Source: Amycolatopsis suaedae
Lineage (GTDB): Bacteria > Actinomycetota > Actinomycetes > Mycobacteriales > Pseudonocardiaceae
Direction of reading: 5' to 3'
Length of the DNA: 64,000 nucleotides
Assembly (NCBI RefSeq): GCF_004214935.1
Contig: NZ_SFCC01000003.1
Coordinates: 248,001 to 312,000 of the forward strand
In this document: piece by piece, positions 8,558-18,094 of the stretch
Numbering within the stretch: position 1 is the first letter of the stretch
Layout of the letters: each line of letters starts with the position of its first letter
Notes under the pieces: generated by a model
What the model saw: only the letters and a program-made list of their open reading frames with translations
What the model was told of the DNA's origin: nothing
The model's database searches: none
Position numbers and translations under genes: made by a program

Positions 8558-9658
8558 ATGAACGGCGCGAACTCCCGCAAGATCCGGGTGGCGGTCGTGT
8601 TCGGCGGCCGCAGCACCGAGCACACCGTCTCCTGCGTTTCCGCTGGCAGCATCCTCGCCAACCTCGACACCGACCGGTTCGACGTCATCCCGATCGGCGT
8701 CACCCGTCAGGGTGGCTGGGTGCTCGGCACGTCGGACTCCGAGCATCTGAAGATCACCGGGTCGCGGCTGCCGACGGTCGACGGCGGCGCCGCGCTGGTT
8801 CTCGCCGGTGACCCGACCCGCCGCGAGCTCGTCTCGCTGGACGCTGGCACCGAGGCGCTCGGCGCGGTCGACGTCGTGTTCCCCGTGCTGCACGGGGCGT
8901 TCGGCGAGGACGGCACCATCCAGGGTCTGCTGGAGATGGCCGACGTTCCCTACGTCGGCCCCGGCGTGCTGGCCAGTGCCGCGGCCATGGACAAGGAGTT
9001 CGCCAAGAAGCTGTTCGTCGCCGAGGGGCTGCCCATCGGCGACTACGCGGTCGTCCGCCGTGGACAGTCCACTCTGGACCAGGCGACGCGGGACCGCCTG
9101 GGGCTGCCGGTGTTCGTCAAGCCTGCCCGCGCGGGTTCGTCGATCGGCATGAGCAAGGTCACCGACTGGGCCGAGCTCGACGCGGCCATCGCGCTGGCCC
9201 GCGAGACCGACCCGAAGGTGCTCGTGGAGGCCGCGGTCGCCGGCCGCGAGATCGAGTGCGGCGTGCTGGAGTTCCCCGACGGCCGGGTCGAGGCGTCGCT
9301 GCCCGCCGAGATCCGCATGCTGTCCGAGGACGACTCGGCCTGGTACGACTTCGAGAACAAGTACCTGGGCGACGGCGCGGAACTCGACATCCCGGCCAAG
9401 CTGGACGACGCGGTGACCGAGCGGATCCGCGCGACGGCCGTGCAGGCCTTCCACTCGCTGGACTGCCAGGGGCTGGCGCGAGTCGACTTCTTCCTGCGCG
9501 AGGACGGCGAGCTGCTGATCAACGAGGTCAACACCATGCCGGGCTTCACCACGACGTCGGCCTACCCGAAGATGTGGGGCGTCACCGGCGTGGACTACCC
9601 GACGCTGCTCACCACGCTCATCGAGACGGCCATGGCCCGCGGAACGGGCCTGCGTTAG
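8558..9658 (+). CDS. ddl: D-alanine--D-alanine ligase
   Basis: 366 residues, ATP-grasp ligase that makes the D-Ala-D-Ala dipeptide of peptidoglycan. The N-terminal [17 protein letters not shown] and the omega-loop [12 protein letters not shown] are those of D-Ala-D-Ala rather than D-Ala-D-Lac (VanA-type) ligases. The C-terminal [16 protein letters not shown] supplies the metal-binding Glu/Asn. In this conserved block it would normally follow gpsA; here the dioxygenase, PPOX and MocR genes are inserted between them. Confidence 0.96.
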   Translation: MNGANSRKIRVAVVFGGRSTEHTVSCVSAGSILANLDTDRFDVIPIGVTRQGGWVLGTSDSEHLKITGSRLPTVDGGAALVLAGDPTRRELVSLDAGTEALGAVDVVFPVLHGAFGEDGTIQGLLEMADVPYVGPGVLASAAAMDKEFAKKLFVAEGLPIGDYAVVRRGQSTLDQATRDRLGLPVFVKPARAGSSIGMSKVTDWAELDAAIALARETDPKVLVEAAVAGREIECGVLEFPDGRVEASLPAEIRMLSEDDSAWYDFENKYLGDGAELDIPAKLDDAVTERIRATAVQAFHSLDCQGLARVDFFLREDGELLINEVNTMPGFTTTSAYPKMWGVTGVDYPTLLTTLIETAMARGTGLR

Positions 9659-9661
9659 GTA

Positions 9662-9824
9662 AGGAGTGCGCTGAACAGCCCCGCCCTGCTGCGCGGCGCC
9701 CAGGCGGCGCCTCGCTGCGTTGTCGGATCGCCCGAGTACGGTCCAGTACGAGGGCGATCCTCCGCCTTGCGAGGCGGCGCCTGGATCACCGCTCGCGACG
9801 GGCGGGGCCGTTCAGCACACTCCT
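9662..9824 (-). repeat. Nested-stem intergenic element, copy 2
   Basis: A 163-base element filling the ddl/DUF3515 convergent spacer. Outer arms 9662-9686 and 9800-9824 pair over 25 positions; the two mismatches are again G-U pairs in minus-strand RNA. The middle stem is CGCCTCGC (9708-9715) with GCGAGGCG (9769-9776); the inner stem is GGATCGCC (9725-9732) with GGCGATCC (9753-9760). The single-stranded blocks CTGCGTTGTC, CCGAGTACG..CCAGTACGAGG, TCCGCCTTG and CGCTCGCGACGG match copy 1. The right arm covers the DUF3515 stop codon, so in minus-strand RNA this is the 3' end of that transcript. Confidence 0.75.
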
Positions 9825-10374
9825 AGAACCGCAACGGCTGCGGCGGCAGCGCCGCGGCCACCACGTCGGACACGGTCTGCAGCGGCCCGGTGCCCGCGGT
9901 GTCCGGCACGGTCAGCGCCGCGTAGACCTCACGGTCGACGGCGTACCAGGTCGCCGTGCCCGCGCTCTGCACCTGCAGCCACTGCACGCCGTTGACCAGC
10001 CGCAGCGGCGCCGTCGGGGTCAGCTCCGGTGGGCGGTCCAGCCCGCAGCGCAGCACCACCGGCGCCGGGTCGCCCCAGGCCGCGGCGGCGGGCGGCGCCG
10101 GGTCGGCCAGCGTGCGCCGGGCCAGCGGCCGGCCGTTCGAGGTCAGTTCACCGGGCATCCGCTCGATCAGCCGCGCGCAGGCTGGGGTGCCCGCCTGCGG
10201 GGCGGGAACGGACACCAGCGGCAGCGGACCGCCCGCCGCGGGCTGGTCCGGCTCCGGCTTGTTGGTCACGATGCCGAAAACCGCCACGCCCGCGGCGAAG
10301 AGCACCGCGATGACGGTGGCGGTGACGATCAGGACCCGCGGGGGGCCTCCCGTTTCGGTGTCTTGCTCGGGCAC
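9823..10374 (-). CDS. DUF3515 family membrane-anchored protein
   Basis: 183 residues from a GTG start. One N-terminal transmembrane segment (VLIVTATVIAVLFAAGVAVFGIV, about residues 14-36) is followed by an extracytoplasmic domain with conserved Cys residues (TPACARLIERMPGEL and VLRCGLDRPPEL). This matches DUF3515, a family of unknown function located beside ddl and thiL in actinobacteria (Rv2980 in M. tuberculosis). A cell-envelope role is possible but unproven. Its stop codon is inside the nested-stem element. Confidence 0.85.
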   Translation of the reverse strand: MPEQDTETGGPPRVLIVTATVIAVLFAAGVAVFGIVTNKPEPDQPAAGGPLPLVSVPAPQAGTPACARLIERMPGELTSNGRPLARRTLADPAPPAAAAWGDPAPVVLRCGLDRPPELTPTAPLRLVNGVQWLQVQSAGTATWYAVDREVYAALTVPDTAGTGPLQTVSDVVAAALPPQPLRF

Positions 10375-10398
10375 CCGCCTACTACAGCATGTCGTCGA

Positions 10399-10632
10399 TC
10401 AGAGGTTGACCACGGGGCAGGTCAGCGTGCGGGTGATGCCCTCGACGTTCTGCACCTTGGCGACGACGAGCTGGCCGAGCTGGTCGACGTTGTCGGCCGC
10501 CGCGCGCACGATGACGTCGTAGGGGCCGGTCACATCCTCCGAGCTGGTGACACCAGGGATTCCGGAGATCTCGGCCGCGACCGACGCGGCCTTGCCGACC
10601 TCGGTCTGGATCAGGATGTATGCGTGGACCAC
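10399..10632 (-). CDS. Stand-alone Lrp/AsnC ligand-binding (RAM) domain protein
   Basis: 77 residues, GTG start. The whole protein is one alpha/beta RAM domain (VHAYILIQTEVGKA ... ISGIPGVTSSEDVTGPYDVIVRA) without the Lrp DNA-binding helix-turn-helix. Such proteins form ligand-binding oligomers. It is commonly found here between DUF3515 and thiL in actinobacteria. Ligand and partner are unknown. The gap to the divergent thiL is 111 bases. Confidence 0.88.
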   Translation of the reverse strand: MVHAYILIQTEVGKAASVAAEISGIPGVTSSEDVTGPYDVIVRAAADNVDQLGQLVVAKVQNVEGITRTLTCPVVNL

Positions 10633-10743
10633 GGCGCGCCCCTTCGGCTTGATCGGTCGGCTACGGGTAGGAACGTGGAAGGAACTTACCCCAGTTCGGA
10701 CAACGATAGGGGGTCCGACTATTGGAGATCAGGAGGCGACCAC

Positions 10744-11709
10744 GTGCCGAACGACACACCGGAGAAGCCGACCGTGGCCGCGACGGGCGAGTTCGGTCTG
10801 ATCCGCGCCGTCACCACGGGCCGTAGACAGCCGGAGTCGACGCTGCTCGGCCCCGGCGACGACGCGGCCGTCGTGGCCGCACCCGACGGCCGGACCGTGG
10901 TGTCGACCGACGTCCTGGTCCAGGGCGTGCACTTCCGGCTGGACTGGTCGGCTCCCGAGCACGTCGGGCGCAAGGCCGTCGCCGTGAACCTGGCCGATGT
11001 CGCCGCCATGGGCGCGCGGCCGACGTCGGTCCTGGTGGGACTCGCGTGCCCGGCCGACACACCCACCGACGTGATCACCGAGCTGGTCGACGGCATGTGG
11101 GGCGAGGCCGAGCGGGCCGGCGTCGGCGTCGTCGGCGGCGACGTGGTGCGGGCCGACCAGCTCGTGGTGAGCGTCACGGCGCTCGGCGACCTGGAAGGCC
11201 GCCAGCCGGTCACCCGGTCGGGCGCGCGGCCGGGGGACATCCTCGCGCTGTGCGGGCGGCTGGGCTGGGCCGCGGCCGGGCTCGTGGTGCTCGGCAGGGG
11301 TTTCCGGTCGCCGGTCGGCGTGGTGAATGCCCAGCGCTACCCCGAGCCGGACTACGCCGCGGGTCCGGCGGCGGCCGTCGCGGGTGCGACGGCCATGATC
11401 GACGTGTCCGACGGCCTGCTGGCCGACCTCGGGCACCTGGCGGCCGCCTCCGAGGTCGGTCTCGACGTGCGGACCGAGCGGCTGGAGGTGCACCAGCGCC
11501 TGCGCGAGGTCGGCCAGGCGCTGGGGGCCGACCCGATGAGCTGGGTCCTCACCGGCGGGGAGGACCACGCGCTGGCCGCGACGTTCCCGCCGTTCGCCGA
11601 TCTGCCGGAGGGCTGGCGGCGGATCGGCTCGGTCACCATGCCGGACACCGGCGTCACCGTCGATGGGGAACCGCACAACGGGGAGCCGGGCTGGCAGCAC
11701 TGGCGTTAG
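10744..11709 (+). CDS. thiL: Thiamine-monophosphate kinase
   Basis: 321 residues. It phosphorylates thiamine monophosphate to the pyrophosphate, the last step of thiamine synthesis. Family motifs present are GPGDDAAVV, VVSTDVLVQGVHF, AVNLADVAAMGA and ATAMIDVSDGLLADLGH. The GTG at 10744 is used as it follows CAGGAGGCGACCAC; the frame remains open far upstream but that part is non-conserved and antisense to other genes. No TPP riboswitch was recognised upstream. Confidence 0.95.
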   Translation: MPNDTPEKPTVAATGEFGLIRAVTTGRRQPESTLLGPGDDAAVVAAPDGRTVVSTDVLVQGVHFRLDWSAPEHVGRKAVAVNLADVAAMGARPTSVLVGLACPADTPTDVITELVDGMWGEAERAGVGVVGGDVVRADQLVVSVTALGDLEGRQPVTRSGARPGDILALCGRLGWAAAGLVVLGRGFRSPVGVVNAQRYPEPDYAAGPAAAVAGATAMIDVSDGLLADLGHLAAASEVGLDVRTERLEVHQRLREVGQALGADPMSWVLTGGEDHALAATFPPFADLPEGWRRIGSVTMPDTGVTVDGEPHNGEPGWQHWR

Positions 11710-11718
11710 GGTCCGGTC

Positions 11719-12198
11719 GTGCAGATCAAGGTGGTGCCCTACGACGACCCGGACGCCCAGAAGCTGATCGCCGAGGTCCAGCAGGAGTACGTGGTCCGGT
11801 ACGGCTCGGCCGACGCCACCGTGGTGCGGGCGGAGGAGTTCGCCCCGCCGCTCGGGCTGTTCGTCGTCGGCTATCTCGACGGTGTCCCGGTGGCCACCGG
11901 CGCGTGGCGGGTGCGCGACGCGGACGGCGGTCACCTGCTCGACGGGGACGCCGAGATCAAGCGCATGTACGTGTCGGCCACCGCGCGTGGCCGCGGGCTG
12001 GCGCGTGCGGTGCTGGCCGAGCTGGAGTCGACGGCCCGGGCCGCGGGCAGGCGGCGGATGGTGCTGGAGACCGGGACGAAACAGCCGGAGGCCATCGCCC
12101 TCTACGAGTCCAGTGGCTACACCCCGATGTCCGGTTTCGGTTACTACGCCGACGAACCGGACAGCCGGTACTTCAGCAAGTCGCTTGTGGAGGACTAG
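11719..12198 (+). CDS. GNAT family N-acetyltransferase
   Basis: 159 residues. The acetyl-CoA binding motif A is RMYVSATARGRGLARAVL, followed by LETGTKQPEAIALYESSGYTPM. Substrate unknown. It follows thiL after nine bases and overlaps the next gene by one base, so the three genes form an operon. Confidence 0.9.
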   Translation: MQIKVVPYDDPDAQKLIAEVQQEYVVRYGSADATVVRAEEFAPPLGLFVVGYLDGVPVATGAWRVRDADGGHLLDGDAEIKRMYVSATARGRGLARAVLAELESTARAAGRRRMVLETGTKQPEAIALYESSGYTPMSGFGYYADEPDSRYFSKSLVED

Positions 12199-12719
12199 TG
12201 GCGATCTACGCGCTGGGCGATCTGGTGCCCGACATCCACCCCGACGCCTACGTTCATCCGGACGCCACGGTCATCGGCGACGTGCGGATCGCCGCGTTCG
12301 CGTCGGTGTGGCCGCAGACCGTGCTGCGGGGCGACGGCGGGTACATCGCCATCGGTGAGCGCAGCAACGTGCAGGACGGCTGTGTCGTGCACTGCACGAC
12401 CCGGCACCCCACGCTGATCGGCCCGGAGTCCGCGCTCGGGCACGCGGTCCACGTGGAGGGTGCGACGATCGGCACCCGTTGCCTGATCGCGTCGGGTTCG
12501 GTGGTACTGAACGGGACGGTCGTCGAGGACGACGCCGTGGTCGGCGCCGGGGCCGTGCTGTCCTACGACAAGCGGGTGCCGTCCGGGCACATCGCACTCG
12601 GCGTGCCTGCGAAGACCAGGGAGAACACCTCGTTCGGGCCGGAGAACGTCGCCGCCGTCGTGGAGAGCTACGTGCGCAGGTCGGCGCGCTTCCGGGCGGA
12701 GCTGCGGCGGATCGGTTAG
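12198..12719 (+). CDS. Gamma carbonic anhydrase-like left-handed beta-helix protein
   Basis: 173 residues with hexapeptide repeats forming a left-handed beta-helix (VHPDATVIGDVRIAAFASVWPQTVLRGD). Histidines in CVVHC and GHAVHVEG fit the three zinc or iron ligands of the gamma-CA family. The GTG shares its G with the stop codon of the acetyltransferase. Some family members lack carbonic anhydrase activity, so activity here is inferred only. Confidence 0.87.
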   Translation: MAIYALGDLVPDIHPDAYVHPDATVIGDVRIAAFASVWPQTVLRGDGGYIAIGERSNVQDGCVVHCTTRHPTLIGPESALGHAVHVEGATIGTRCLIASGSVVLNGTVVEDDAVVGAGAVLSYDKRVPSGHIALGVPAKTRENTSFGPENVAAVVESYVRRSARFRAELRRIG

Positions 12720-12763
12720 GGCGCTGACACGGCAGTGTGACGGCGCCTATAGAGTCGCTGGCC

Positions 12764-13441
12764 GTGACCGCACGACCGCTGCACGAGATCGTCGAAGCCG
12801 GCTGGGCGAAGGCCCTCGAACCCGTGGCGGACAACATCGCCGCGATGGGGGACTTCCTACGGGCGGAGATCGCGGCAGGGCGCCGTTACCTCCCCGCGGG
12901 CGACCACGTGCTGCGGGCGTTCCAGCAGCCGTTCGACGGGGTGCGGGTGCTGATCGTCGGCCAGGACCCGTACCCGACGCCGGGGCATCCGATCGGCCTG
13001 TGCTTCGCCGTGGCGCCGGACGTGCGGCCGCTGCCGAAGAGCCTGATCAACATCTACAAGGAGTACTGCGACGACCTCGGTCACCCGCCGCCCGCCAACG
13101 GCGACCTGACGCCGTGGACCGAGCAGGGCGTGCTGCTGCTCAACAGGGCGCTGACCGTGTCGCCGGGGCGGCCCAACTCGCACCAGGGCAAGGGCTGGGA
13201 ACAGGTCACCGAGCAGGCCATCAAGGCGCTCGCCGAGCGTGGCGGGCCGCTGGTCGCCATCCTGTGGGGCCGCAACGCCCGCAACCTGCGGCCGATGCTG
13301 GGCGAGGTGCCGTGCATCGAGTCGGCGCACCCGAGCCCGCTGTCGGCGCACAACGGCTTCTTCGGGTCGCGGCCGTTCAGCAGGGCCAACGAACTGCTGG
13401 TGCGGCAGGGCGCCGAGCCCCTGGACTGGAAGCTCCCCTAA
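12764..13441 (+). CDS. ung: Uracil-DNA glycosylase
   Basis: 225 residues from the GTG at 12764 ([18 protein letters not shown]), the same N-terminus as mycobacterial Ung; a GTG at 12737 would add nine residues. It removes uracil from DNA. The catalytic Asp68 is in [11 protein letters not shown], and the DNA-intercalation motif is [18 protein letters not shown]. Followed by repeat island 2. Confidence 0.96.
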   Translation: MTARPLHEIVEAGWAKALEPVADNIAAMGDFLRAEIAAGRRYLPAGDHVLRAFQQPFDGVRVLIVGQDPYPTPGHPIGLCFAVAPDVRPLPKSLINIYKEYCDDLGHPPPANGDLTPWTEQGVLLLNRALTVSPGRPNSHQGKGWEQVTEQAIKALAERGGPLVAILWGRNARNLRPMLGEVPCIESAHPSPLSAHNGFFGSRPFSRANELLVRQGAEPLDWKLP

Positions 13442-13487
13442 CCGGCCGGCGCCGTCCGCGCGCCCAGGTGCCGGTGCCAGTCCCGGC

Positions 13488-13925
13488 CAAAGCACGTGAA
13501 GGCCATCTTCATTACGTGAGACGTCAGGGCCCCGGCAAAGTCGGGCGTCCGATGTGAGCGAGGGAGCTTTGCTGGCGAAGAAGGGTAGTAAAGCTCCCTC
13601 GCTGCTTTACGGGTGTGACTGGTGGGGCTGGTGTGGTGACCGCGATAGCCCGGTGTTCGGATGAAGGCCGAGTTTCTGTCGTCTCATGTGATGAAGGTGG
13701 CCTTCACGACCTTCCCGTACCGGGGTAGCAGCCTCACCAGTCACACCCGACCCAGCAGACCCAGCCGTCACCACGAAAGAGACCCAGCAAACTCCCCCAA
13801 TGTGGCATTGGGGGAGTTCAAGTTCCCCAATGCCACATTGGGGGCACACAGCACCCCGGACTTTGCCGAGGCCCTGACGTCAGACGTGGTGAAGGTGGCC
13901 TTCACGTGCTTCGCGGCCCCGGTGG
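13488..13925. repeat. Intergenic repeat island 2 (between convergent ung and rpmB)
   Basis: About 440 non-coding bases. TGAAGG-type hairpins occur at 13497-13511 (one change), 13692-13706 and 13890-13904. A block starting GAAGGCCGAGTTTCTGTCGTCTC at about 13664, running through CCCAGCAGACCCAGCCGTCACCACGA, recurs at 63886-64000 and inverted at 47090-47220. Two CCCCAATG hairpins follow: 13790-13818 (13-bp arms, TGG loop) and 13825-13843 (8-bp arms, CCA loop). No convincing gene. Confidence 0.85.
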
Positions 13926-13991
13926 GCCCGTGCACGCCAAACGGCCCGGGGACCTGACGGTCACCCGGGCCGGTTCGGCTTGGCGCGAGGG

Positions 13992-14183
13992 TCAGCCGCG
14001 AACGACCTTGCCGGCCTTCAGGCAGGACGTGCAGACGTTCAGCCGCTTCCTCTGCGACAGACCGACCTTGGCGTGGACGGTCTGGATGTTCGGGTTCCAC
14101 CGGCGAGAGGTACGCCGGTGGGAGTGCGAGACCGACTTGCCGAAGCCGGGCCCCTTGCCACAGACGTCGCACACGGCAGCCAC
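13992..14183 (-). CDS. rpmB: 50S ribosomal protein L28
   Basis: 63 residues, beginning [25 protein letters not shown]. It has both CxxC pairs (CDVC and CTSC), so this is the zinc-binding form. The GTG at 14183 is chosen because AAAGGAG lies eight bases upstream. Divergent from the DAK-family gene and recG, the order found widely in actinobacteria. Confidence 0.95.
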   Translation of the reverse strand: MAAVCDVCGKGPGFGKSVSHSHRRTSRRWNPNIQTVHAKVGLSQRKRLNVCTSCLKAGKVVRG

Positions 14184-14320
14184 GTCGAACACTCCTTTGG
14201 ATCAGGGAAGACAACACAGCCCGCCACGGCGGGCAACTCGAAACAGGGTAACTGGTGCGTTCCGGGGGGCCGGAACCGGGTCGATACCCTCGCACCCGAC
14301 GCTGTGCGAGGAGGGTACCG

Positions 14321-15916
14321 GTGCACGAACTGGACGCGGCCGCCGTGACCGGCTGGGCCTCGGCGTGCGTGCACACCCTGGACGTCCTGCGTCCCGAGAT
14401 CAACGGCATCAACGTCTACCCGGTGGCCGACTCCGACACCGGCTCCAACCTGCTGCACACGTTCACCGGCGCCCGCGACACCCTGGCCGCCGAATCCGAA
14501 CCGGCTGGGGCCGGTGCCGCGCTGGCCGTGCTGGCCCGCGGCGCCGTCGCGGCCGCCAGGGGCAACTCCGGGGTGATCATGTCGCAGGTCCTGCGGGGCC
14601 TGGCCGAGTCGGCGGGCGACGCCGAGCGGCTCGACGGCCCCACGCTCGCGCGAGCACTCGGGCACGCCGACCGGGTCGCCACCGGCGCCGTCACCCGGCC
14701 GGTCGCGGGCACCATGCTCAGCGTGCTGCACGTCGTGGCCGACGCCGTGCGCGACCTGACCGCTCCGCTGCCGGAGGTCGCGCGCCGGGCCGTCGACGCG
14801 GCGGAGCGGGCCCTGCGCAACACCCCCAACCAGCTCCCGGTGCTGGCCCGCGCCGGGGTGGTCGACGCGGGCGGCCGCGGCCTGGTGGCCGTGCTCGACG
14901 CGCTGCTGGGCGTGATCACCGGCCGCGAGCAGGCCACCGAGGTGCCCGTCCACACCGAGATCCGGCCGGAGCCGGCCGCGCGGGCCCCGTATGCCTGGGA
15001 GGTCATGTACCTGCTCGACGGCGCCGACAGCGACGCCATCCCCGCCCTGCGCACGGCACTGAGCGGGCTCGGCGACAGCGTCACGGTCGCGGCCGACGGC
15101 GCGGGCAGTCACGCCGTCCACGTCCACTGCGCCGACATCGGCGCAGCCATCGAGGCCGGAATCGAGGCGGGCAGGCCCCGCCGGATCCGGGTCGAACCGC
15201 TGATCACCCCCGCGCCACTGGAGCCGGCCGGCGGGCTGGACCGGACGGTCGTCGCCGTGGTCCACGGGGAGAAACTGGCCGAGGTGCTGCGGGCGGAGAA
15301 CGTCGCGGTCCTGTCGGTGCCGACTGGTTCAGTACCCAGCGTGGAGCAGATGCTCGGGCTGATCACGGAGACGGCCGGGGAGCACGTCACCGTGCTGCCC
15401 GGCGGGGCCGAGCTGACCGCGGCCGCCGACGCCGCCGTCGGGCACGCCATGGCAGGCGACCGCGATGTCGTGATCATCCCGTGTGCCTCGCCGGTCCAGG
15501 TGCTGGCCGCGCTGGCCGTGCACGACCCGGCGCGGCGGGTCAACGACGACGTCGTCGCCATGGCCGAGGCCGCCGCTGCCACCCGCCGCGGCGAGCTGCG
15601 GGTCGCCGCCGGGGAGGCGCTCACCTGGGTCGGCCGGGTGTACGCCGGTGACGTCGTCGGGCTGGTCGACGGCGAGGTCGTGCTGATCGAGCAGGGTCCG
15701 GCGGATGACGACGACATCGCCGCCACGGCCGTCCGCGTGCTCGGCCGGATGCTGGCGCTGGGCGGCGAGCTGATCACGGTCATCACCGGCGCCGACGCCC
15801 CGGCCGGCATCGAGCGGGTACTCGCCGAGGAGCTGCGGGCGGAACATCCCGAGGTGGAACTGACCTGCTACGCCGGCGACCAGACCGACACCGTGCTGCT
15901 GATCGGGGTGGAGTGA
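14321..15916 (+). CDS. DAK2 (DhaL) domain protein, FakA/YloV-like fatty-acid kinase family
   Basis: 531 residues. The N-terminal DhaL nucleotide-binding domain shows NVYPVADSDTGSNLL with Asp37 and Asp39 for Mg-ATP, and RGNSGVIMSQVLRG. The C-terminal part, with EQMLGLITETAG and ITVITGADAP, matches the FakA/YloV two-domain layout. In Firmicutes FakA phosphorylates fatty acids with a FakB carrier; no FakB is seen in this window. The GTG at 14321 follows GAGGAGGGTACC. It directly precedes recG (one base gap). Confidence 0.88.
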   Translation: MHELDAAAVTGWASACVHTLDVLRPEINGINVYPVADSDTGSNLLHTFTGARDTLAAESEPAGAGAALAVLARGAVAAARGNSGVIMSQVLRGLAESAGDAERLDGPTLARALGHADRVATGAVTRPVAGTMLSVLHVVADAVRDLTAPLPEVARRAVDAAERALRNTPNQLPVLARAGVVDAGGRGLVAVLDALLGVITGREQATEVPVHTEIRPEPAARAPYAWEVMYLLDGADSDAIPALRTALSGLGDSVTVAADGAGSHAVHVHCADIGAAIEAGIEAGRPRRIRVEPLITPAPLEPAGGLDRTVVAVVHGEKLAEVLRAENVAVLSVPTGSVPSVEQMLGLITETAGEHVTVLPGGAELTAAADAAVGHAMAGDRDVVIIPCASPVQVLAALAVHDPARRVNDDVVAMAEAAAATRRGELRVAAGEALTWVGRVYAGDVVGLVDGEVVLIEQGPADDDDIAATAVRVLGRMLALGGELITVITGADAPAGIERVLAEELRAEHPEVELTCYAGDQTDTVLLIGVE

Positions 15917-15917
15917 C

Positions 15918-18071
15918 ATGGCTGTCCTTGGCGACAAACTGGTGCCGCTGCTGGGTGCGCGCTCGGCCAAGGCGCTGGCGTCGGCGCTGAACATCCACAC
16001 GGTGAGCGACCTGCTGCGGCACTACCCGCGCCGCTACGCCGAACGCGGCCAGCTCACCGACATCGCCGGGCTGGAGCTGGGCGAGCACGCCACCGTGCTG
16101 GCCCGGATCGAGACCACCAGCAAGCGGACCATGCGCTCGCGGCGCGGGTCCATCCTGGAGCTGGTGATCACCGACGGGACGCGCCGGATCACCTGCGCGT
16201 TCTTCAACCAGGCCTGGCGCGAGCAGGAACTGCGGCCGGGCAAGACCGGCCTGTTCGCCGGGAAGGTGACGGCGTTCCGCGACAAGCTGCAGCTGGCCAA
16301 CCCCGAGTACGAGCTGCTGGAGTCGGAGGACCAGACGTCCACGATGGACGAGTTCCTCGGCGAGATCATCCCGGTCTACCCCGCGGCGCAGGGAATGCCG
16401 TCGTGGTCGATCGCCCGCTGCGTCCGGCAGGTGCTCGACGTCCTCGAACCCAAGGACGACCCGATGCCCGCCGGGCTGCTGGAAGAGCTGAAGCTGCGGT
16501 CGCTGCACGACTCGCTGCGCAACATCCACCGGCCGGAGAGCTGGGAGTGGCTCGACGCCGCCCGGCGCAGGCTGAAGTGGGACGAGGCCATGGCCATCCA
16601 GCTGGTGTTCGCCCAGCGCAGGCATTCCGCGGTGTCCCGGCCCGCGCCCGCGTGCCCGCCCAGCGGCGACGGCATCCTGGCCGCGTTCGACGGGCGGCTG
16701 CCGTTCGAGCTGACCGCCGGACAGCGTGAGGTGGGCGAGAAGATCGCCGCCGACCTGTCGGTCGAGCACCCGATGAACCTGCTGCTGCAGGGCGAGGTCG
16801 GCAGCGGCAAGACCGTGGTGGCGCTGCGGGCGATGCTGCAGGTCGTCGACGCCGGGCGGCAGGCGGCGATGCTGGCGCCGACCGAGGTGCTGGCCGCGCA
16901 GCACGCCCGTTCACTGCGTGAGCTGCTCGGCGACCTGGGCCAGGCTGGCGAGCTGGGTGGTGCGGAGAACGCCACCCGGGTCACGCTGCTGACCGGGTCG
17001 ATGGGTGCGAAGGAACGCAAGCAGGCGCTGCTGGACGCCGCCAGCGGCGCGGCGGGGATCGTCGTCGGCACCCACGCGCTGATCCAGGACACGGTGTCGT
17101 TCGCCGATCTGGGGCTGGTCGTCGTCGACGAGCAGCACCGGTTCGGCGTCGAACAGCGCGACGCCCTGCGCACCAGGGGTGCGGAGTCGACCAGCCCGCA
17201 CGTGCTGGTGATGACCGCGACGCCGATTCCGCGCACGGTGGCGATGACCGTGTACGGCGACCTGGAGATCGCCGCCCTGCGTGAACTGCCCGCCGGGCGG
17301 TCGCCGATCTCGACCACGGTGGTGCCGGTCAACGAGCGGCCCGCGTGGCTGGACCGGGCGTGGCAGCGGATCGTCGAGGAGGTCGGCAAGGGGCACCAGG
17401 CGTACGTGGTGTGCCCGCGCATCGGCGACGAGCCGCCGTCGGACAAGAGCGGCAGGCGGCCGCCGCTGGCGGTTCTCGACGTGGCCGGTGAGCTGGCCGA
17501 GGGCCCGCTCAAGGCGCTGACCGTCGGCATCCTGCACGGGCGGCTGCCCGCCGACGAGAAGGACGCCGTCATGCGGGCGTTCGCGGCGGGGAAGGTCGAC
17601 GTGCTCGTGGCCACCACGGTCGTCGAGGTCGGCGTCAACGTCCCGAACGCGACAGCGATGGTGATCATGGACGCCGACCGGTTCGGGGTGAGCCAGCTGC
17701 ACCAGCTGCGCGGGCGGGTCGGCCGGGGTGACGTGCCGGGGCTGTGCCTGCTGGTGACGGAGTCGTTCGACGGCACCAGCACGCGCGAGCGGCTGGACGC
17801 GGTGGCGTCCACAACGGACGGATTCGAACTGTCCCGGTTGGACCTGGAGCTGCGCCGCGAGGGCGACATCCTCGGTGCGGCGCAGTCGGGTACGCGGTCC
17901 GGGCTCAAGCTGCTGTCGCTGCTGCGCGACGAGGACCTGATCGCGCGGGCGCGCAAGCACGCGCAGGCGATCATCACCGAGGACCCGGCGCTGGACGGGC
18001 AGCCCGGCCTGGCCCAGCTGGTCGCGTCGGTCGTCGACGCCGAGCGTGCCGAATACCTGGAGAAGACCTAG
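15918..18071 (+). CDS. recG: ATP-dependent DNA helicase RecG
   Basis: 717 residues. An N-terminal wedge/OB region (about 1-250) is followed by superfamily 2 helicase domains. Walker A is GEVGSGKT with Lys298, the Walker B box is DEQH, and motif VI is QLRGRVGRGDVPGLC. It remodels stalled forks and Holliday junctions. The ATG at 15918 follows the stop of the DAK gene by one base. Repeat island 3 begins right after its stop. Confidence 0.97.
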   Translation: MAVLGDKLVPLLGARSAKALASALNIHTVSDLLRHYPRRYAERGQLTDIAGLELGEHATVLARIETTSKRTMRSRRGSILELVITDGTRRITCAFFNQAWREQELRPGKTGLFAGKVTAFRDKLQLANPEYELLESEDQTSTMDEFLGEIIPVYPAAQGMPSWSIARCVRQVLDVLEPKDDPMPAGLLEELKLRSLHDSLRNIHRPESWEWLDAARRRLKWDEAMAIQLVFAQRRHSAVSRPAPACPPSGDGILAAFDGRLPFELTAGQREVGEKIAADLSVEHPMNLLLQGEVGSGKTVVALRAMLQVVDAGRQAAMLAPTEVLAAQHARSLRELLGDLGQAGELGGAENATRVTLLTGSMGAKERKQALLDAASGAAGIVVGTHALIQDTVSFADLGLVVVDEQHRFGVEQRDALRTRGAESTSPHVLVMTATPIPRTVAMTVYGDLEIAALRELPAGRSPISTTVVPVNERPAWLDRAWQRIVEEVGKGHQAYVVCPRIGDEPPSDKSGRRPPLAVLDVAGELAEGPLKALTVGILHGRLPADEKDAVMRAFAAGKVDVLVATTVVEVGVNVPNATAMVIMDADRFGVSQLHQLRGRVGRGDVPGLCLLVTESFDGTSTRERLDAVASTTDGFELSRLDLELRREGDILGAAQSGTRSGLKLLSLLRDEDLIARARKHAQAIITEDPALDGQPGLAQLVASVVDAERAEYLEKT

Positions 18072-18094
18072 CCGAGCCGGGTGCGGCAACGGCC

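Noticed and set aside
8558..9658. D-Ala-D-Lac ligase for glycopeptide self-resistance
   Set aside because: The omega-loop is of the Tyr-containing D-Ala-D-Ala type, and the gene sits in the housekeeping block without vanH or vanX.
10633..10743. TPP riboswitch before thiL
   Set aside because: No CUGAGA or ACCUGA core is present in the short spacer.
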